Positions 47,981 to 57,832 are shown, numbered from the stretch's first letter. The stretch is DNA of 64,000 nucleotides from Sphingobacterium humi (GCF_009768885.1 NZ_WSQA01000001.1:124001-188000); one strand, 5' to 3'. Program-made: numbers and translations. The notes: generated from the sequence alone by a model not told the origin.

Positions 47981-49306
47981 TTATTTCTTTTTCTTTTTAC
48001 CTTTTTTATCATCCTCGCCAACAATTCTATCGTAAAGATTGGAGATTGCTTTTTTCAATTTAACGAATGACTTTTCTTTTTTCTTATCTTTCTTTTTAGG
48101 CTTTTCTTCTACGGCCTTCTTGCTTTTCTTTTTGGAATCTGCTTGTGCTTTTTTAGCATCCTTAGCTTTGGCGGCTTTCTTCGCCTTCTCTTCTAATTTT
48201 GCTTTTTCAGCTTTCTTCGCCTTTTCCTTTTTCTTGTCTTTCGCTGCTTTTTTATCCTTTTCTACTTTCGCCACTTTTGCTTTGTCTTTCTTCGCCGATT
48301 TTTCTTCTTTCACTTTAGCTTCTTTTACAGGTACGGCCTCTTTGTAGGAAGCTTCCTTCTCTAATTTGCTCGTTTCTGCAGCACTTGGCTTAGCCACGGT
48401 TTTAGTAGCTGCTGTTTCCGCCGGTTTTTCTTTTGGCGCCGCTGCTACAGCTTTGGCTGTTGTGGCTGAAGCTTTAGCTGCTGGTTTACTAGTTATGGCA
48501 GCAGGTTTAGTTGCTGACTTTGCAGCGGCTTTAGCTGCAGGTTTGCTGGCTGTAGCGGCTGGTTTTGTAGCTGACGTAGCCGGTTTCGCAGGACTTGCGG
48601 AAGCTTTTGCTGCTACAGGTTTGGCTGCTGCTGTTGCTGCCTTTGCAGCAGGTTTTGCAGGAGCTTTTGTTGCAGGCTTCGAGGCTGGCTTAGCCGCTGC
48701 TGTTCCCGAAGCTTTTGCCGGGGCTTTAGTTGCTGGTTTTGCTGCAGGTTTTGCCGGGGCTTTAGCTGCTGGTTTTGCTGGAGCCTTAGTTGCTGCTTTA
48801 GGTGCTGGCTTTGCTGTTGCGCCTGCGGTTTCAACTAAGGTTTTGCGCGCCAAGGCATTGCTTGCTCCGCCATCACCATCGGATGATCCACTTGCTGAAG
48901 CAGCAGAACTGCCACTTGCACTGCCATCATTAACCATGGCCTGAGGCTTTGGCACTTTATCAACATCTGTTTTTCTTGCCAAGGTTGTCGAGCCTCCCCC
49001 ATTGCCATCCGATGGATTTTGCTCCTTCGGCGTATCGGCTGCAGTCGCTTTCGTTGAACTTGTTTTGCTGGTATTTGCTGCTGTCGTTTTCTTTACCGGA
49101 CTTGCAGGTTTTGCTGCAGGCTTACTGGCTGCAGTGACTGCTTTTCTAGCGGCTGGTTTCGCAGCGGCTGAGGATGCTGGCTTTGCAGCAGCAGTTGTTG
49201 CTGGTTTTGCAGCGGTTTTGCGCGCAGGTTTGGCTGCGGCTTCTGGTTTTTTATTCTCGTCAACAGCAGGAGTCGACGAATTGTTAGGATTTGTGGTATC
49301 TGCCAT
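47981..49306 (-). CDS. Histone-H1-like Ala/Lys/Pro-rich protein
   Basis: 441 residues from ATG 49306 (MADTTNPNN); a longer frame from 49387 would add 27 unrelated residues. Low complexity: AKPA/KAPAKPAAK-type repeats fill the first two thirds, interrupted by two related blocks (GNGGGSTTLARKT and GDGGASNALARKT). A Lys-rich stretch follows (KKDKAKVAKVEKDKKAAKDK), and a short ordered-looking end (KLKKAISNLYDRIVGEDDKK). Such tails bind DNA or RNA non-specifically. Not clearly in a named family. Confidence 0.82.
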   Translation of the reverse strand: MADTTNPNNSSTPAVDENKKPEAAAKPARKTAAKPATTAAAKPASSAAAKPAARKAVTAASKPAAKPASPVKKTTAANTSKTSSTKATAADTPKEQNPSDGNGGGSTTLARKTDVDKVPKPQAMVNDGSASGSSAASASGSSDGDGGASNALARKTLVETAGATAKPAPKAATKAPAKPAAKAPAKPAAKPATKAPAKASGTAAAKPASKPATKAPAKPAAKAATAAAKPVAAKASASPAKPATSATKPAATASKPAAKAAAKSATKPAAITSKPAAKASATTAKAVAAAPKEKPAETAATKTVAKPSAAETSKLEKEASYKEAVPVKEAKVKEEKSAKKDKAKVAKVEKDKKAAKDKKKEKAKKAEKAKLEEKAKKAAKAKDAKKAQADSKKKSKKAVEEKPKKKDKKKEKSFVKLKKAISNLYDRIVGEDDKKGKKKKK

Positions 49307-49502
49307 TTTCTTAAATAATTTGCTTAGTGATATGCTTAATGCGTTATTACTTGTTGTGTTAGGTATGAAATATGTTGTTTCAATCAATTTAATAGGCGTA
49401 TAAAAAAGGTTTTTCTTTTGTTCTATTTCCCTGAATTATACCTTATTAAAAACTTGAATATACCAATTTTGTTTGCAATATCCTGCACAATTAAGCTTTT
49501 TA

Positions 49503-49536
49503 TTGTTTTAGGAGTCAAAGAATATGATTACTTTTG
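49503..49536 (+). promoter_or_regulatory. Candidate promoter of ssrA
   Basis: TACTTTTG at 49529-49536 is an exact TAnnTTTG match, 15 nt before the mature RNA 5' end; TTG at 49503-49505 is the best -33 candidate, with a slightly long spacing of 23 nt. Confidence 0.5.
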
Positions 49537-49550
49537 TGATTCTACATAAT

Positions 49551-49915
49551 GGGGTCGACCGGAATTGACAGGGTAGCGATGGTTATGTAAGCATGCAGTG
49601 CATTGTTAGTCTAGCACTTTAATCTGAACTTTCAACTTTATAACTGGCGAAGAAAACTACGCCTTAGCTGCTTAAGTTAGACTTAACATAGCTATTTGTC
49701 CCGTTAGATCCTGTTCTTTGGTTTAACATTCGGGGCATCGAACGATAGAACTGGTCTTTGTGATGTTGCTAAGCAAAGACGAGAAACAGCAACTACGGCG
49801 AACGGTATAGGTAAGCGACTCACCTTCCCTCGCCCGACAATGAAAGAGAAGCTAAGCATGTAGAAAGCGTAAATCATACTATGTTTGGACGAGGGTTCGA
49901 ATCCCTCCGGCTCCA
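49551..49915 (+). ncRNA. ssrA: tmRNA (transfer-messenger RNA)
   Basis: The 5' end GGGGTCG pairs with CGGCTCC at 49908-49914 (7-bp acceptor stem with G-U pairs). The T arm GAGGG-TTCGAAT-CCCTC is at 49891-49907. The tag frame GGC GAA GAA AAC TAC GCC TTA GCT GCT TAA lies at 49646-49675 and encodes GEENYALAA, of the ANYALAA-like type expected for Bacteroidota. CCA is not encoded. It rescues stalled ribosomes and tags the incomplete product for proteolysis. Confidence 0.97.
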
Positions 49916-49925
49916 CATAACGATT

Positions 49926-49963
49926 AAAAAAAGAGGTAAATAACATTTGTTTACCTCTTTTTT
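49926..49963 (+). terminator. Terminator of ssrA
   Basis: 14-bp stem AAAAAAGAGGTAAA/TTTACCTCTTTTTT with a 9-nt loop and T tail, starting 10 nt after the tmRNA 3' end. Confidence 0.93.
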
Positions 49964-49995
49964 ATTTTATATAGTCACGATTTTGGTCACAATTC

Positions 49996-51966
49996 CTAAC
50001 TACTTTCCATTGTCACAAAAACCTTACTAAAGTCCCTTTTCGCCAAATCACTTTTATGAATTACAAAAAACAGTTCACCGGCATCTCCCCATTGAAAATT
50101 TCCTTTGGAACTCACTAATAACAAAATAACCCAATCCTGAGGATCGCCTTTCCAAGCCAAAGCAGCTTGTAATTCAGGAGATTCATGTTGCGTAAATGCA
50201 TAGGCATTCATGGCATGGTCAACCCCATGCAGCTCCTGCACTGGCTTTTCAAATGGTTCATACAGGTCATAGGTAAAATCATCTTGATCCTTTAAAGATT
50301 CTGCTTTCCCTTCAAAAAGATAATTATTGACATAACTGGCGTAAAAAGAAGGAGCAGAAACCGTCAGCAATGCATCTGCTTTATTGGCTTGGTATTCTCC
50401 GTCCATCAATTCATAGAAATCTTCCTCCTTAAAATTAAACCTATCCCCAGAAGCCAGACTCTTATTGTCTTCAACATAGATTATCTTTCCGATATTCTGA
50501 TCCTCAGATCCAAAAAACTGAAAACTCTTAAAAAAGAAAAACAAACTCCCTGTACGTGGTAAATAATCCTGGATTTCCGCAATCTCTTCACAATTAATTT
50601 GCGCAATAAATTCATAGTTAAACTCTTGGTTTCTATAATCAGAAAAAAAAGTGGGATAAGGAATGCTTTCTGGCAAATCTGGTTTTCCACCAAATCGATG
50701 ATTGCCCAATGCAGCATAATCTTCTTCTGTGGTCAAATTAAATCCTACACTTCGCTTAATCAAGGAAATTAATTCCTCCTTGTATTCGGATAACTCATTC
50801 GTGTCAATGATTTTTTCTACTGGTGAAATCAAAAGTTGATCATTTTCCGCTAAATACATCGATTCATCCCATTTGACGGCTCCTTTTCCATCGGCCCCAG
50901 GATATGCTGTATCTAGCAGTCTTTTTTTCTCCTGCATGTTCAATCCTAAACCATTGAAGGAATTATACGCAAAAGGAAGTTCTTCCAAGGGATTTAAACT
51001 TGCCTTAATGGTCGTCAGATTAGGCTGTTGAAGTAGCGATTCTGGAAGAGTTTTGAGAAGATTATTTTCGATATCTAAATAGACTAAGCTAGGCATCTGA
51101 ATCTGGTCTGGAATACGTTCGATCTTATTCTTCCCTAATAAAACATATTCCAGTTTAGGCATTTTCCAGATTCCATCAGGAAGATTGCCTAGCTCACAAT
51201 CGATAATACTCAGACGATCTAGTTGAATTAAATTGGCAAAGGATTTAGGAAGAGAGCTAATTGTTGCTTGATTAACGGTTATCTGTTTTAAATTTTTTAA
51301 TTCAGCAATTCGTTCTCCAAAATCAGCAAATGGCAATTTATCTTTATCCCCATAGTTCCCTATTCTTTGAATAATCAGATATTCCAAATTTTCAAATGAA
51401 TAAATTGTTTCTGGCAAGCTACTGAATGTTGGATTTGTGATTTCCAAAAGTCGTATGATATGAGGATCTGAGCCGTTGGTTTCTTCTAAGCTCCTAAATT
51501 TATAGTTATTCCAATCCAAGCTTGCTGGATTAAATTGCAATGCTGCTTTTATTGGGAATTTTGGAGAATCTTCGCCATATCTGTTTTTTAATTCGCCCTC
51601 AATTAGAACCCAACCCCCTTTATATTCAATAGTTCCAAAAAAATACAGCAAATAATCTAGTCCATCTTTACGAAAATAGGTGTAATCCTCAGGATTTTTA
51701 TCCTCCGAATAAGAACATATTCCAGTAGGAATTCCATCCTTATATATTTTAGAAGCCTCAAAATTAAATGATATTTCTCCATTGCCCGAATAATCATCCA
51801 GCAAGCCCTTCTTCTTATCTGACTCAACATCCTGGCTGTGAATACTAATCTCAGTATATAAGGTTTTGCTTAACTCTCCAATTACCCATTTCGTTTTCTT
51901 TTCTTGAATAACATACGATTGACCATCAATTTTAAAATAAGGCAGCTTAATTTGATCGTTTTCCAT
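49996..51966 (-). CDS. Leucine-rich-repeat protein with C-terminal DUF1963 (YwqG-like) domain
   Basis: 656 residues from ATG 51966; an upstream TTG adds four residues. N-terminal region about 1-180 is of unknown fold, followed by LRRs (NLEYLIIQRIGNYG; LKNLKQITVNQATISSLPKS; MPSLVYLDIENNLLKTLPES) and a DUF1963-like C-terminal half (HRFGGKPDLPESIPYPTF; FIAQINCEE; GSLFFFF). No signal peptide. DUF1963 proteins occur near toxins and in accessory regions, but function is unknown. First gene of the AT-rich region after tmRNA. Confidence 0.85.
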   Translation of the reverse strand: MENDQIKLPYFKIDGQSYVIQEKKTKWVIGELSKTLYTEISIHSQDVESDKKKGLLDDYSGNGEISFNFEASKIYKDGIPTGICSYSEDKNPEDYTYFRKDGLDYLLYFFGTIEYKGGWVLIEGELKNRYGEDSPKFPIKAALQFNPASLDWNNYKFRSLEETNGSDPHIIRLLEITNPTFSSLPETIYSFENLEYLIIQRIGNYGDKDKLPFADFGERIAELKNLKQITVNQATISSLPKSFANLIQLDRLSIIDCELGNLPDGIWKMPKLEYVLLGKNKIERIPDQIQMPSLVYLDIENNLLKTLPESLLQQPNLTTIKASLNPLEELPFAYNSFNGLGLNMQEKKRLLDTAYPGADGKGAVKWDESMYLAENDQLLISPVEKIIDTNELSEYKEELISLIKRSVGFNLTTEEDYAALGNHRFGGKPDLPESIPYPTFFSDYRNQEFNYEFIAQINCEEIAEIQDYLPRTGSLFFFFKSFQFFGSEDQNIGKIIYVEDNKSLASGDRFNFKEEDFYELMDGEYQANKADALLTVSAPSFYASYVNNYLFEGKAESLKDQDDFTYDLYEPFEKPVQELHGVDHAMNAYAFTQHESPELQAALAWKGDPQDWVILLLVSSKGNFQWGDAGELFFVIHKSDLAKRDFSKVFVTMESS

Positions 51967-52077
51967 AGTGAGATACAATTAGGATAATGCAAACCGAATA
52001 TAATCAATTTCACTTAATCTTAACCATTACCTTATTATATTTACCATGAACTAAATTCCTTTTTACAATGGCAGACG

Positions 52078-52302
52078 TTAGGCTTTTCTTTTTCCGAACT
52101 TTTCCAACTCCCCCTTAATCAGATGTGGCCATTCCTTAAGGGTATCTTTAATATAATTTTCACCCTGCTTTTCGCCAAGGAGTTCAGCCATCTTTTGAGC
52201 CTGCTGCTGAATATGGTTAAGGGTGGCTTTATTAGGGTCTCGATCATTTCCTTTCCATGTCTTCCCCTCATTTTCCTTTCTACTCTTCAGTTTGTTCTTC
52301 AT
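52078..52302 (-). CDS. Small charged hypothetical protein
   Basis: 74 residues, highly charged and helical, beginning MKNKLKSRKENEGKTWKGND and ending GELEKFGKRKA. Not recognised. Same strand as its neighbours; ATG start. Could be a DNA- or RNA-binding accessory factor, which is only a guess from composition. Confidence 0.45.
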   Translation of the reverse strand: MKNKLKSRKENEGKTWKGNDRDPNKATLNHIQQQAQKMAELLGEKQGENYIKDTLKEWPHLIKGELEKFGKRKA

Positions 52303-52413
52303 AAAGTAAAGGTAATAAAAAGCGTCACAAAGAGGTAAACAGACTCGATGATGAGAACAAATCCGTCATATTCTCTACAAACATTATAAGGTATGTCCAA
52401 ACAAACTCCTGCC

Positions 52414-52590
52414 TTAATTAGCCAACTGCAGGATATCGCTCGGTAACTTAATAGCTTCCATTATTCTCTTTTCTTCCTCAGAATAATAATAGCAAAATGT
52501 CCAGCCTTCAGGTGTTGAATTATAGACTGTCATTTTAGGGCTCCCGGATTTAATAATCACGATATCCCCCGGTTTAAATTTTGTTGTCAT
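52414..52590 (-). CDS. YodC/DUF2158-like small protein
   Basis: 58 residues. It opens MTTKFKPGDIVIIKSGSPKM, matching the DUF2158 pattern of a glycine-rich beta turn followed by SGG/S-PKMTV, and continues TVYNSTPEGWTFCYYYSEEE. It ends LQLAN-TAA at 52414. Function unknown in E. coli YodC too. Located 29 bp after the stop of the 1241-residue gene on the same strand, so probably co-transcribed. Confidence 0.78.
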   Translation of the reverse strand: MTTKFKPGDIVIIKSGSPKMTVYNSTPEGWTFCYYYSEEEKRIMEAIKLPSDILQLAN

Positions 52591-52619
52591 GATGTAGAAG
52601 ATTATCTAAGTATTGCATA

Positions 52620-55600
52620 CTATTGTTGTTTTAATAATATTCCGGTTATCGAATACACCTTATAGGTAAGTTTAAATCCCGCCTGCCCTCCAACCGTGGC
52701 AGCGATTTTACTACCTAAAGACACTTTTGCGATCTCTACCGGAAACTCAATACCGCCATTAAACTCAGAAGATATTTTTCCATTTATATCAGCGTATAAA
52801 ACAACTTCCACTGGTTCACTAAGCGTGATTGTACCATTTAAGGCAATAGCATTCTCGCCTTTAAAGTCAAAATTACAGCTTGTTTCAAGGTAATAGACAC
52901 CATTTGGACTAGAATATCCCGGAAGTTTTCTAATGTATTCTTGCCCTTCGAAACTAGGAATTTTCCCTTCAGCTTTTATATGAAAAGTTCCCGTTTTAAT
53001 TTTGGTTTTTGCTGTTGCAGTTCCTCCTACAAAAGGTAATTTACCTTGATATTCCTGATTAATATCGTAATCCGCTGGGACAGCTACATGCACCACGCTT
53101 CCGCCATCGTTCGTATGTAACGTAATATAAATTGACTTAGGATCTTTAACTAGATCATCTTTCACTTTTTCTCGTACTTCTTGTTGTTGCTTAGGTGTAA
53201 GATGGCCTTTCGCTAAGTCTAATTTCTTTTCTGCATTGTTGATCTCCTGACTTTCCTTCTGTTCCGCAGTCGGCCTTGCTGGTTCCGCATTGGCACTTGA
53301 GTTGCCACTATTGTTCCCATTTCCTGAATTTCCTTGCGTATTGCTTGTTCCGTTACTACTACCATTTCCTTCCTCCTGTTTTTTCAATATGCCTCTTGCC
53401 TGATTGGCAGCTTCTGCAAAGCTTACAGAATTATCCGACAGTTTTTTGAGTAGATCATTGACTTCAGCACTCATAGACATATCCCTGAAAATTTCTGATT
53501 TTCCTAACAAGTTAAGTGCACCACTCATAGCAGTAGGGTCAGGAAGAGCAGCCGGATTTACAATATTTACAATTGATTGTGGGAAGGGAGTCGGTGTAAG
53601 GTTTTGTGTAACATTACGACTGGCAGTACTAATAGATTCAATATCTGGGGCTTTCTCCATTATAGGAGATTGCTGCCAGTCCCAGAAACGGGTATTATCA
53701 ATCACTTCACTAGCATTGCAATTGCCTAATTTAGCTTCCGCAAAAACACCCCGGGAAGGTAAAGTCATCAGCTTTTCAGATTTGGCCTTTTTGTTAAAAT
53801 ACAAATCCATTTCATTATTATCCAAACTATTATCTGCAGGAGCATAACTTGATGGGAAGACAACATAATTGCCTAAAATGTCTATTGGACGGTTTTCGAT
53901 TAAATCAATCAGTTTATCATTACCGATATTAATTTGTTCAAAGCGCCTAGCGCGATCATTCATGTCTTCATTCAGCCAAATTAATCGGCTATAGTAGTCT
54001 ACATACTGTAGCAAATGTGCTTTGAGTTTTTCCCCAAGTATTTTCTCCTCCAGTCCTAATTGGTTATAGGCTGCCATATTATCATCCCTTTGTGGCAGTG
54101 GCGGTGGAGATACAGGTTGAATGATTTTTAGTCTAACAGGGCTTCTGTCACCATAATCATGAATGTTTTTGGCCGGTTCGTTGGGTTCTGACGGACTCAT
54201 TCTCCTTGCTAATGGTAAATCTAATAAGATAATCTCTTTTCCAATTTCACCATTTCCACTTATAAATCCTGAAATCTTGAGATGGGCAAGATCCCATCCG
54301 CCAACACCATTTCTAATACCTCGATAACTAATAATAAACTCTTCAATATCTCCATACTTTACTGTGACGCTTTGGCCTGTGAAAACACAGCCCAGATACT
54401 TATCTGGTGCGCCAGGCTCATGATCATCATGATTAGAGATATCCAACTTCGTTTTATCATTGTTATCAGCAGAAAATGGATAGCAGATATTCATAAATGT
54501 TCCATCTTTCAGAAGACAATCTATCCGTACATCACCAAAATCACCATCCTGACCAGTAGTAATCACGATATCCAATGTGCCGAAAAGATAATTAACTGGA
54601 TCAGGTGGTGCTACAGCTGCTGGTTTCTGAAGTTCTAGCAGATATAATCCCATAAACCTTTCGATAACATCAAAAGATGCTTTTAAAGATTCATCCCTAA
54701 TAAATTGTAGCAGAATTTGTTTATACTTCCAAATATCATAATAATAATTGAAACTCAAACTAGGATAATCTATAAGCAAAACATTCCTTCGTCGAGTGAA
54801 TTGCGTAGTTATCTTATAATGCCGAAGAACCTCATAGTATAGCATGGTGAGTGCATGAGAATGGTTATTGTTCGCCACTACACGCGTTTCTGCCCGGGCA
54901 TATTCCTGTTGATCGGATTGTATAATCACCGTACTTCGTAATTCACGTATAGCTGTACTGTGCTGCGCAAATGCATCACTTACCTGTTGCACGGTACTAA
55001 CGGTCAAATCCCTATCTCCAGTTGAAGTGGAATATCCACCGCCAAAACTATGGGCATTCCCTGCTGCAGCACCAAACATAGGGATACCAAAAGAGACACC
55101 AGCACCGCCAGAGTTGCCCCCCATAACGTTGCCACCTCGCTGCCATTCACTAATGGCGCCTTTTACAGTCTCCAGAATATTACGGTCTCGAAAGGTATTA
55201 TGTGTAAGGTCCTCGCTTTCGGCCGTGTCTTCCGTGCGCGTGTCCTCAGAATTTCTTTTCCACTCAATGATTCCTAGCTTTATCACCTCACCTGGAGCCA
55301 AGGGTAAGCTATAAATAATTTGGCCTAACGTATGTCCTAAAGGCTGCCATGAAGATTGGTATTCATAAGCGAAACCATGCCTAATCAGTGGTCTTTGCTC
55401 GCCATTGCCATTTTCATAACTTGTTGAAACCTCTTCACCTCGGATGATCTGGAAGAAACGAAACTCACTAGTAGCAAAGTTTGCAGGGAAAATACGCTCG
55501 CAACCATCTTCGCCAATCATATAACGGGGGTTTACGGAGAACGAGCTAGGAGAAAGGTACCAATCGATAAGGTCTGGCTTTTGCAATGATTGATAGGGTA

Positions 55601-56345
55601 CTTGGGATACCTTTTGTTCAGCATCCTGTGTTAATATGCTGTTTCCAAAAACATATTCTGCTGAAATTCTTCCCATTTCTGAAACATTAATGGCTTCGGA
55701 CATATTTCCATTTGGGTAAAGCCAATATTGAACGTTAATTTCCGAAACACTGCTTTGTTGATATTTAGAAAATTCGTTATTATCTGCTATCGACTCTAGG
55801 TTCCTATACTGTTTAATTATTTCCTCTATATCATAGGATAAGTAACCGACATGATCCGTGGCCAAGTAACCAAAGGGACAAACGATTCTATTTTCTTTCT
55901 TATTGTCCACTACATGGGGAGGTTCAATTTTTTCATTGGATATCAGCTCATCCATGATTTTTTTTATCAAATCATCGAGTCCTTGCTTAGTGAATTTTCC
56001 ACCAGATTTAAGGTGTGAAGCAATTTCAACTGCGTAGGCATCCATTATTGAAATAAAATCCGTTTCTGACACCTCACCATAATTCATTGTCAGATACTGA
56101 TTCATAGCAGTCATAAGCTTATTTATTTGTTGTTGATTGAGATCAACTTTTAGATCCGATAACTTACCCCTTAAATATTTAGATTCCAGATTCAACTCAT
56201 TTATGCCTGAAATTGTAGTCAATACAAGTTCACCATATACCGGAAGATTTTTGATCGGCTGTAAGGTATTCCTATCTATAAATACAGCGCAAAACTTCTT
56301 TTGCGTAAACTGCTGTAATACCGATTGTTGTTTAGAACGTAACAT
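52620..56345 (-). CDS. Large uncharacterised protein, 1241 residues
   Basis: I do not recognise a family. No signal peptide or membrane segment. Visible parts: an N-terminal beta-rich opening (FCAVFIDRNTLQPIKNLPVY) like a carboxypeptidase-regulatory sheet; a conserved-looking centre with LPLAPGEVIKLGIIEWKR and a nearby RTEDTAESEDLTHNTFRD; a glycine-rich loop (about 405-450); RAETRVVANNNHSHALTMLY; a Ser/Asn/Gly-rich linker near 985-1030 (TQGNSGNGNNSGNSSANAEP) and a beta-rich end. Low GC compared with the left half of the window. It might be a surface-displayed or injected structural protein, but nothing in the sequence proves this. Confidence 0.8.
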   Translation of the reverse strand: MLRSKQQSVLQQFTQKKFCAVFIDRNTLQPIKNLPVYGELVLTTISGINELNLESKYLRGKLSDLKVDLNQQQINKLMTAMNQYLTMNYGEVSETDFISIMDAYAVEIASHLKSGGKFTKQGLDDLIKKIMDELISNEKIEPPHVVDNKKENRIVCPFGYLATDHVGYLSYDIEEIIKQYRNLESIADNNEFSKYQQSSVSEINVQYWLYPNGNMSEAINVSEMGRISAEYVFGNSILTQDAEQKVSQVPYQSLQKPDLIDWYLSPSSFSVNPRYMIGEDGCERIFPANFATSEFRFFQIIRGEEVSTSYENGNGEQRPLIRHGFAYEYQSSWQPLGHTLGQIIYSLPLAPGEVIKLGIIEWKRNSEDTRTEDTAESEDLTHNTFRDRNILETVKGAISEWQRGGNVMGGNSGGAGVSFGIPMFGAAAGNAHSFGGGYSTSTGDRDLTVSTVQQVSDAFAQHSTAIRELRSTVIIQSDQQEYARAETRVVANNNHSHALTMLYYEVLRHYKITTQFTRRRNVLLIDYPSLSFNYYYDIWKYKQILLQFIRDESLKASFDVIERFMGLYLLELQKPAAVAPPDPVNYLFGTLDIVITTGQDGDFGDVRIDCLLKDGTFMNICYPFSADNNDKTKLDISNHDDHEPGAPDKYLGCVFTGQSVTVKYGDIEEFIISYRGIRNGVGGWDLAHLKISGFISGNGEIGKEIILLDLPLARRMSPSEPNEPAKNIHDYGDRSPVRLKIIQPVSPPPLPQRDDNMAAYNQLGLEEKILGEKLKAHLLQYVDYYSRLIWLNEDMNDRARRFEQINIGNDKLIDLIENRPIDILGNYVVFPSSYAPADNSLDNNEMDLYFNKKAKSEKLMTLPSRGVFAEAKLGNCNASEVIDNTRFWDWQQSPIMEKAPDIESISTASRNVTQNLTPTPFPQSIVNIVNPAALPDPTAMSGALNLLGKSEIFRDMSMSAEVNDLLKKLSDNSVSFAEAANQARGILKKQEEGNGSSNGTSNTQGNSGNGNNSGNSSANAEPARPTAEQKESQEINNAEKKLDLAKGHLTPKQQQEVREKVKDDLVKDPKSIYITLHTNDGGSVVHVAVPADYDINQEYQGKLPFVGGTATAKTKIKTGTFHIKAEGKIPSFEGQEYIRKLPGYSSPNGVYYLETSCNFDFKGENAIALNGTITLSEPVEVVLYADINGKISSEFNGGIEFPVEIAKVSLGSKIAATVGGQAGFKLTYKVYSITGILLKQQ

Positions 56346-56970
56346 AGTGTGAATGTTTTTGATGTGTAGAATATTAATCTTTTATAAACAAATTAATAAT
56401 GAATACAACACCTTATGAATCAGAGGCCTGACTAACATAAGCTCTTATCGATGCAGACAAGTAATAATAAAATGTTTTTTGTTTTTTTCTTAATTCGTTA
56501 GATGCTGATTTATATTAAATTTAGGTATAAAAATCAACCTGCATTCCATATAATCAGTGAACTAAGAGCTTGGATGAGTGACCAAGCCGTTTTAGTTAGC
56601 GAAGGATTTGCGAACTATCTATGTAAGCTTCAATATCTCTTATTTATCGGAGGAAACTTTGATATCGAAGGTTGTCGATTAACCTGCTATAAATTATCTT
56701 GAGTTACTGTCTATTGTTCTATAGGAAGTAAAAAACTAATAACCAAAGAAATTGTTATAAAACACCTTCTTAAACCGCATTCCAAATAGTGAATACCTAT
56801 TGAGTAGTGTTCAAGTCTCCACCCTATTACGAATGTGATAACAAAGCTGATTCTGACGACTGTCCCGACCTCGTCCTCAAAAGTACCTAACCAGTAAAAA
56901 CTAGCAATTACGGTTAACCATAAAAGATCATTGAAAGTTTCCTTTAATTTTAGGCCTTGAATAATTATCA
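56346..56970. other. Intergenic region with weak ORFs
   Basis: 625 bp. It contains an ATG frame at 56502-56702 (66 codons, plus strand) and a TTG-started minus frame at 56711-56971 (86 codons) with three hydrophobic stretches that could be a small membrane protein. Neither resembles a family I know and both lack a decisive start, so neither is called as a gene. Confidence 0.5.
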
Positions 56971-57522
56971 ATGGCTAAACTACATTATTATATTATATTT
57001 CTATTTTTAATTACCTCATCCTCTTGCACTTCTAAATCAGAAAGATTACTCAGGACTCGCGAAAAAGTTGTTCAGCATGAAGTGAAGAAACGTCCTTTCA
57101 TACAACAAGAAAACTACTATGTGAGCAAAGTTATTGATGGTGATACCTTTTGGGTACAAAATAGCAGAGCTGATAAATTTAAAATAAGGTTAATTGGAAT
57201 AGATGCACCTGAAAGCAGAAATGTTTTTTATAAGAAAAAACAGCCCTATGGGAAAGAATCAAAGGAGTATCTAACGAATTTAATTGATAAACAATACCTT
57301 CGTTTAGAATTCGATGTAGACTCCTTGGATCAGTATGGTAGAACCTTGGCATATGCCTATTTAGAAAACAATGAAATGGTAAATGAATTATTACTCAAAA
57401 CCGGAAATGCGCAGATCCTAACGATAACACCCAATATTAAATTTGAAGAGAAATTCATTATGGCCCAACGATTTGCCCGAGAACAAGCATTAGGTTTATG
57501 GGGGTTAGAACTTTCAGAATAA
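56971..57522 (+). CDS. Thermonuclease (SNase-like) lipoprotein
   Basis: 183 residues. Lipobox ITSSSC (Cys19). The SNase domain keeps the catalytic residues: Arg in KIRLIGIDAPES (with the Asp and Glu), and the second Arg in YGRTLAYAYLENNEMVNELL. It cleaves DNA or RNA with Ca2+ in staphylococcal nuclease; here it would work in the periplasm or at the surface. 1 nt before the next gene. Confidence 0.92.
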   Translation: MAKLHYYIIFLFLITSSSCTSKSERLLRTREKVVQHEVKKRPFIQQENYYVSKVIDGDTFWVQNSRADKFKIRLIGIDAPESRNVFYKKKQPYGKESKEYLTNLIDKQYLRLEFDVDSLDQYGRTLAYAYLENNEMVNELLLKTGNAQILTITPNIKFEEKFIMAQRFAREQALGLWGLELSE

Positions 57523-57523
57523 T

Positions 57524-57823
57524 ATGAATATAAATAAACTTAAAATTATCCTTATTGTTGGTCTATTGATAGCCCTAATTCCAGGCATTCCCTACGGTTA
57601 CTTCAATATTCTACGATTATATGCTGTTGTTATTTTCTCAATAATGGCCATTCAAACGCCAAAAAGCAAACAGAATACAAAGAACTTGCAATTTGTGGGA
57701 TATATCGTCATGATTATTTTATTTCAACCTCTTATAAGGATTCCAATAGGCAGATTCATATGGAATATTATCGATGTAGCAGTTGCAATCTGGCTCCTTC
57801 TCGATATAAATAAAAAGAAATAA
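57524..57823 (+). CDS. DUF6804-like small membrane protein
   Basis: 99 residues with three to four helices (LIVGLLIALIPGIPYGYFNI; LYAVVIFSIMAIQ; FVGYIVMIILFQPL; IWNIIDVAVAIWLLLDINK). The GIPYGYFNILR loop and RFIWNIIDVAVA end agree with the DUF6804 pattern as I recall it. Function unknown. Starts 1 nt after the nuclease stop, so co-translated. Confidence 0.72.
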   Translation: MNINKLKIILIVGLLIALIPGIPYGYFNILRLYAVVIFSIMAIQTPKSKQNTKNLQFVGYIVMIILFQPLIRIPIGRFIWNIIDVAVAIWLLLDINKKK

Positions 57824-57832
57824 TACGATTAA

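Noticed and set aside
48039..49137. Long open frames antisense to the Ala/Lys/Pro-rich gene
   Set aside because: They are mirror images of the AKPA repeats; the sense frame has a clean start, stop and terminator.
49704..49946. 80-codon frame on the minus strand
   Set aside because: It lies antisense to the tmRNA tag-proximal and T-arm sequence.
56502..56702. Plus-strand 66-codon frame
   Set aside because: ATG start but no recognisable family, unremarkable composition, and no operon partner.
56711..56971. Minus-strand 86-codon frame with hydrophobic stretches
   Set aside because: Its only start is TTG, it has no family match, and it begins on the same base as the divergent nuclease ATG; kept as unresolved in the intergenic entry.
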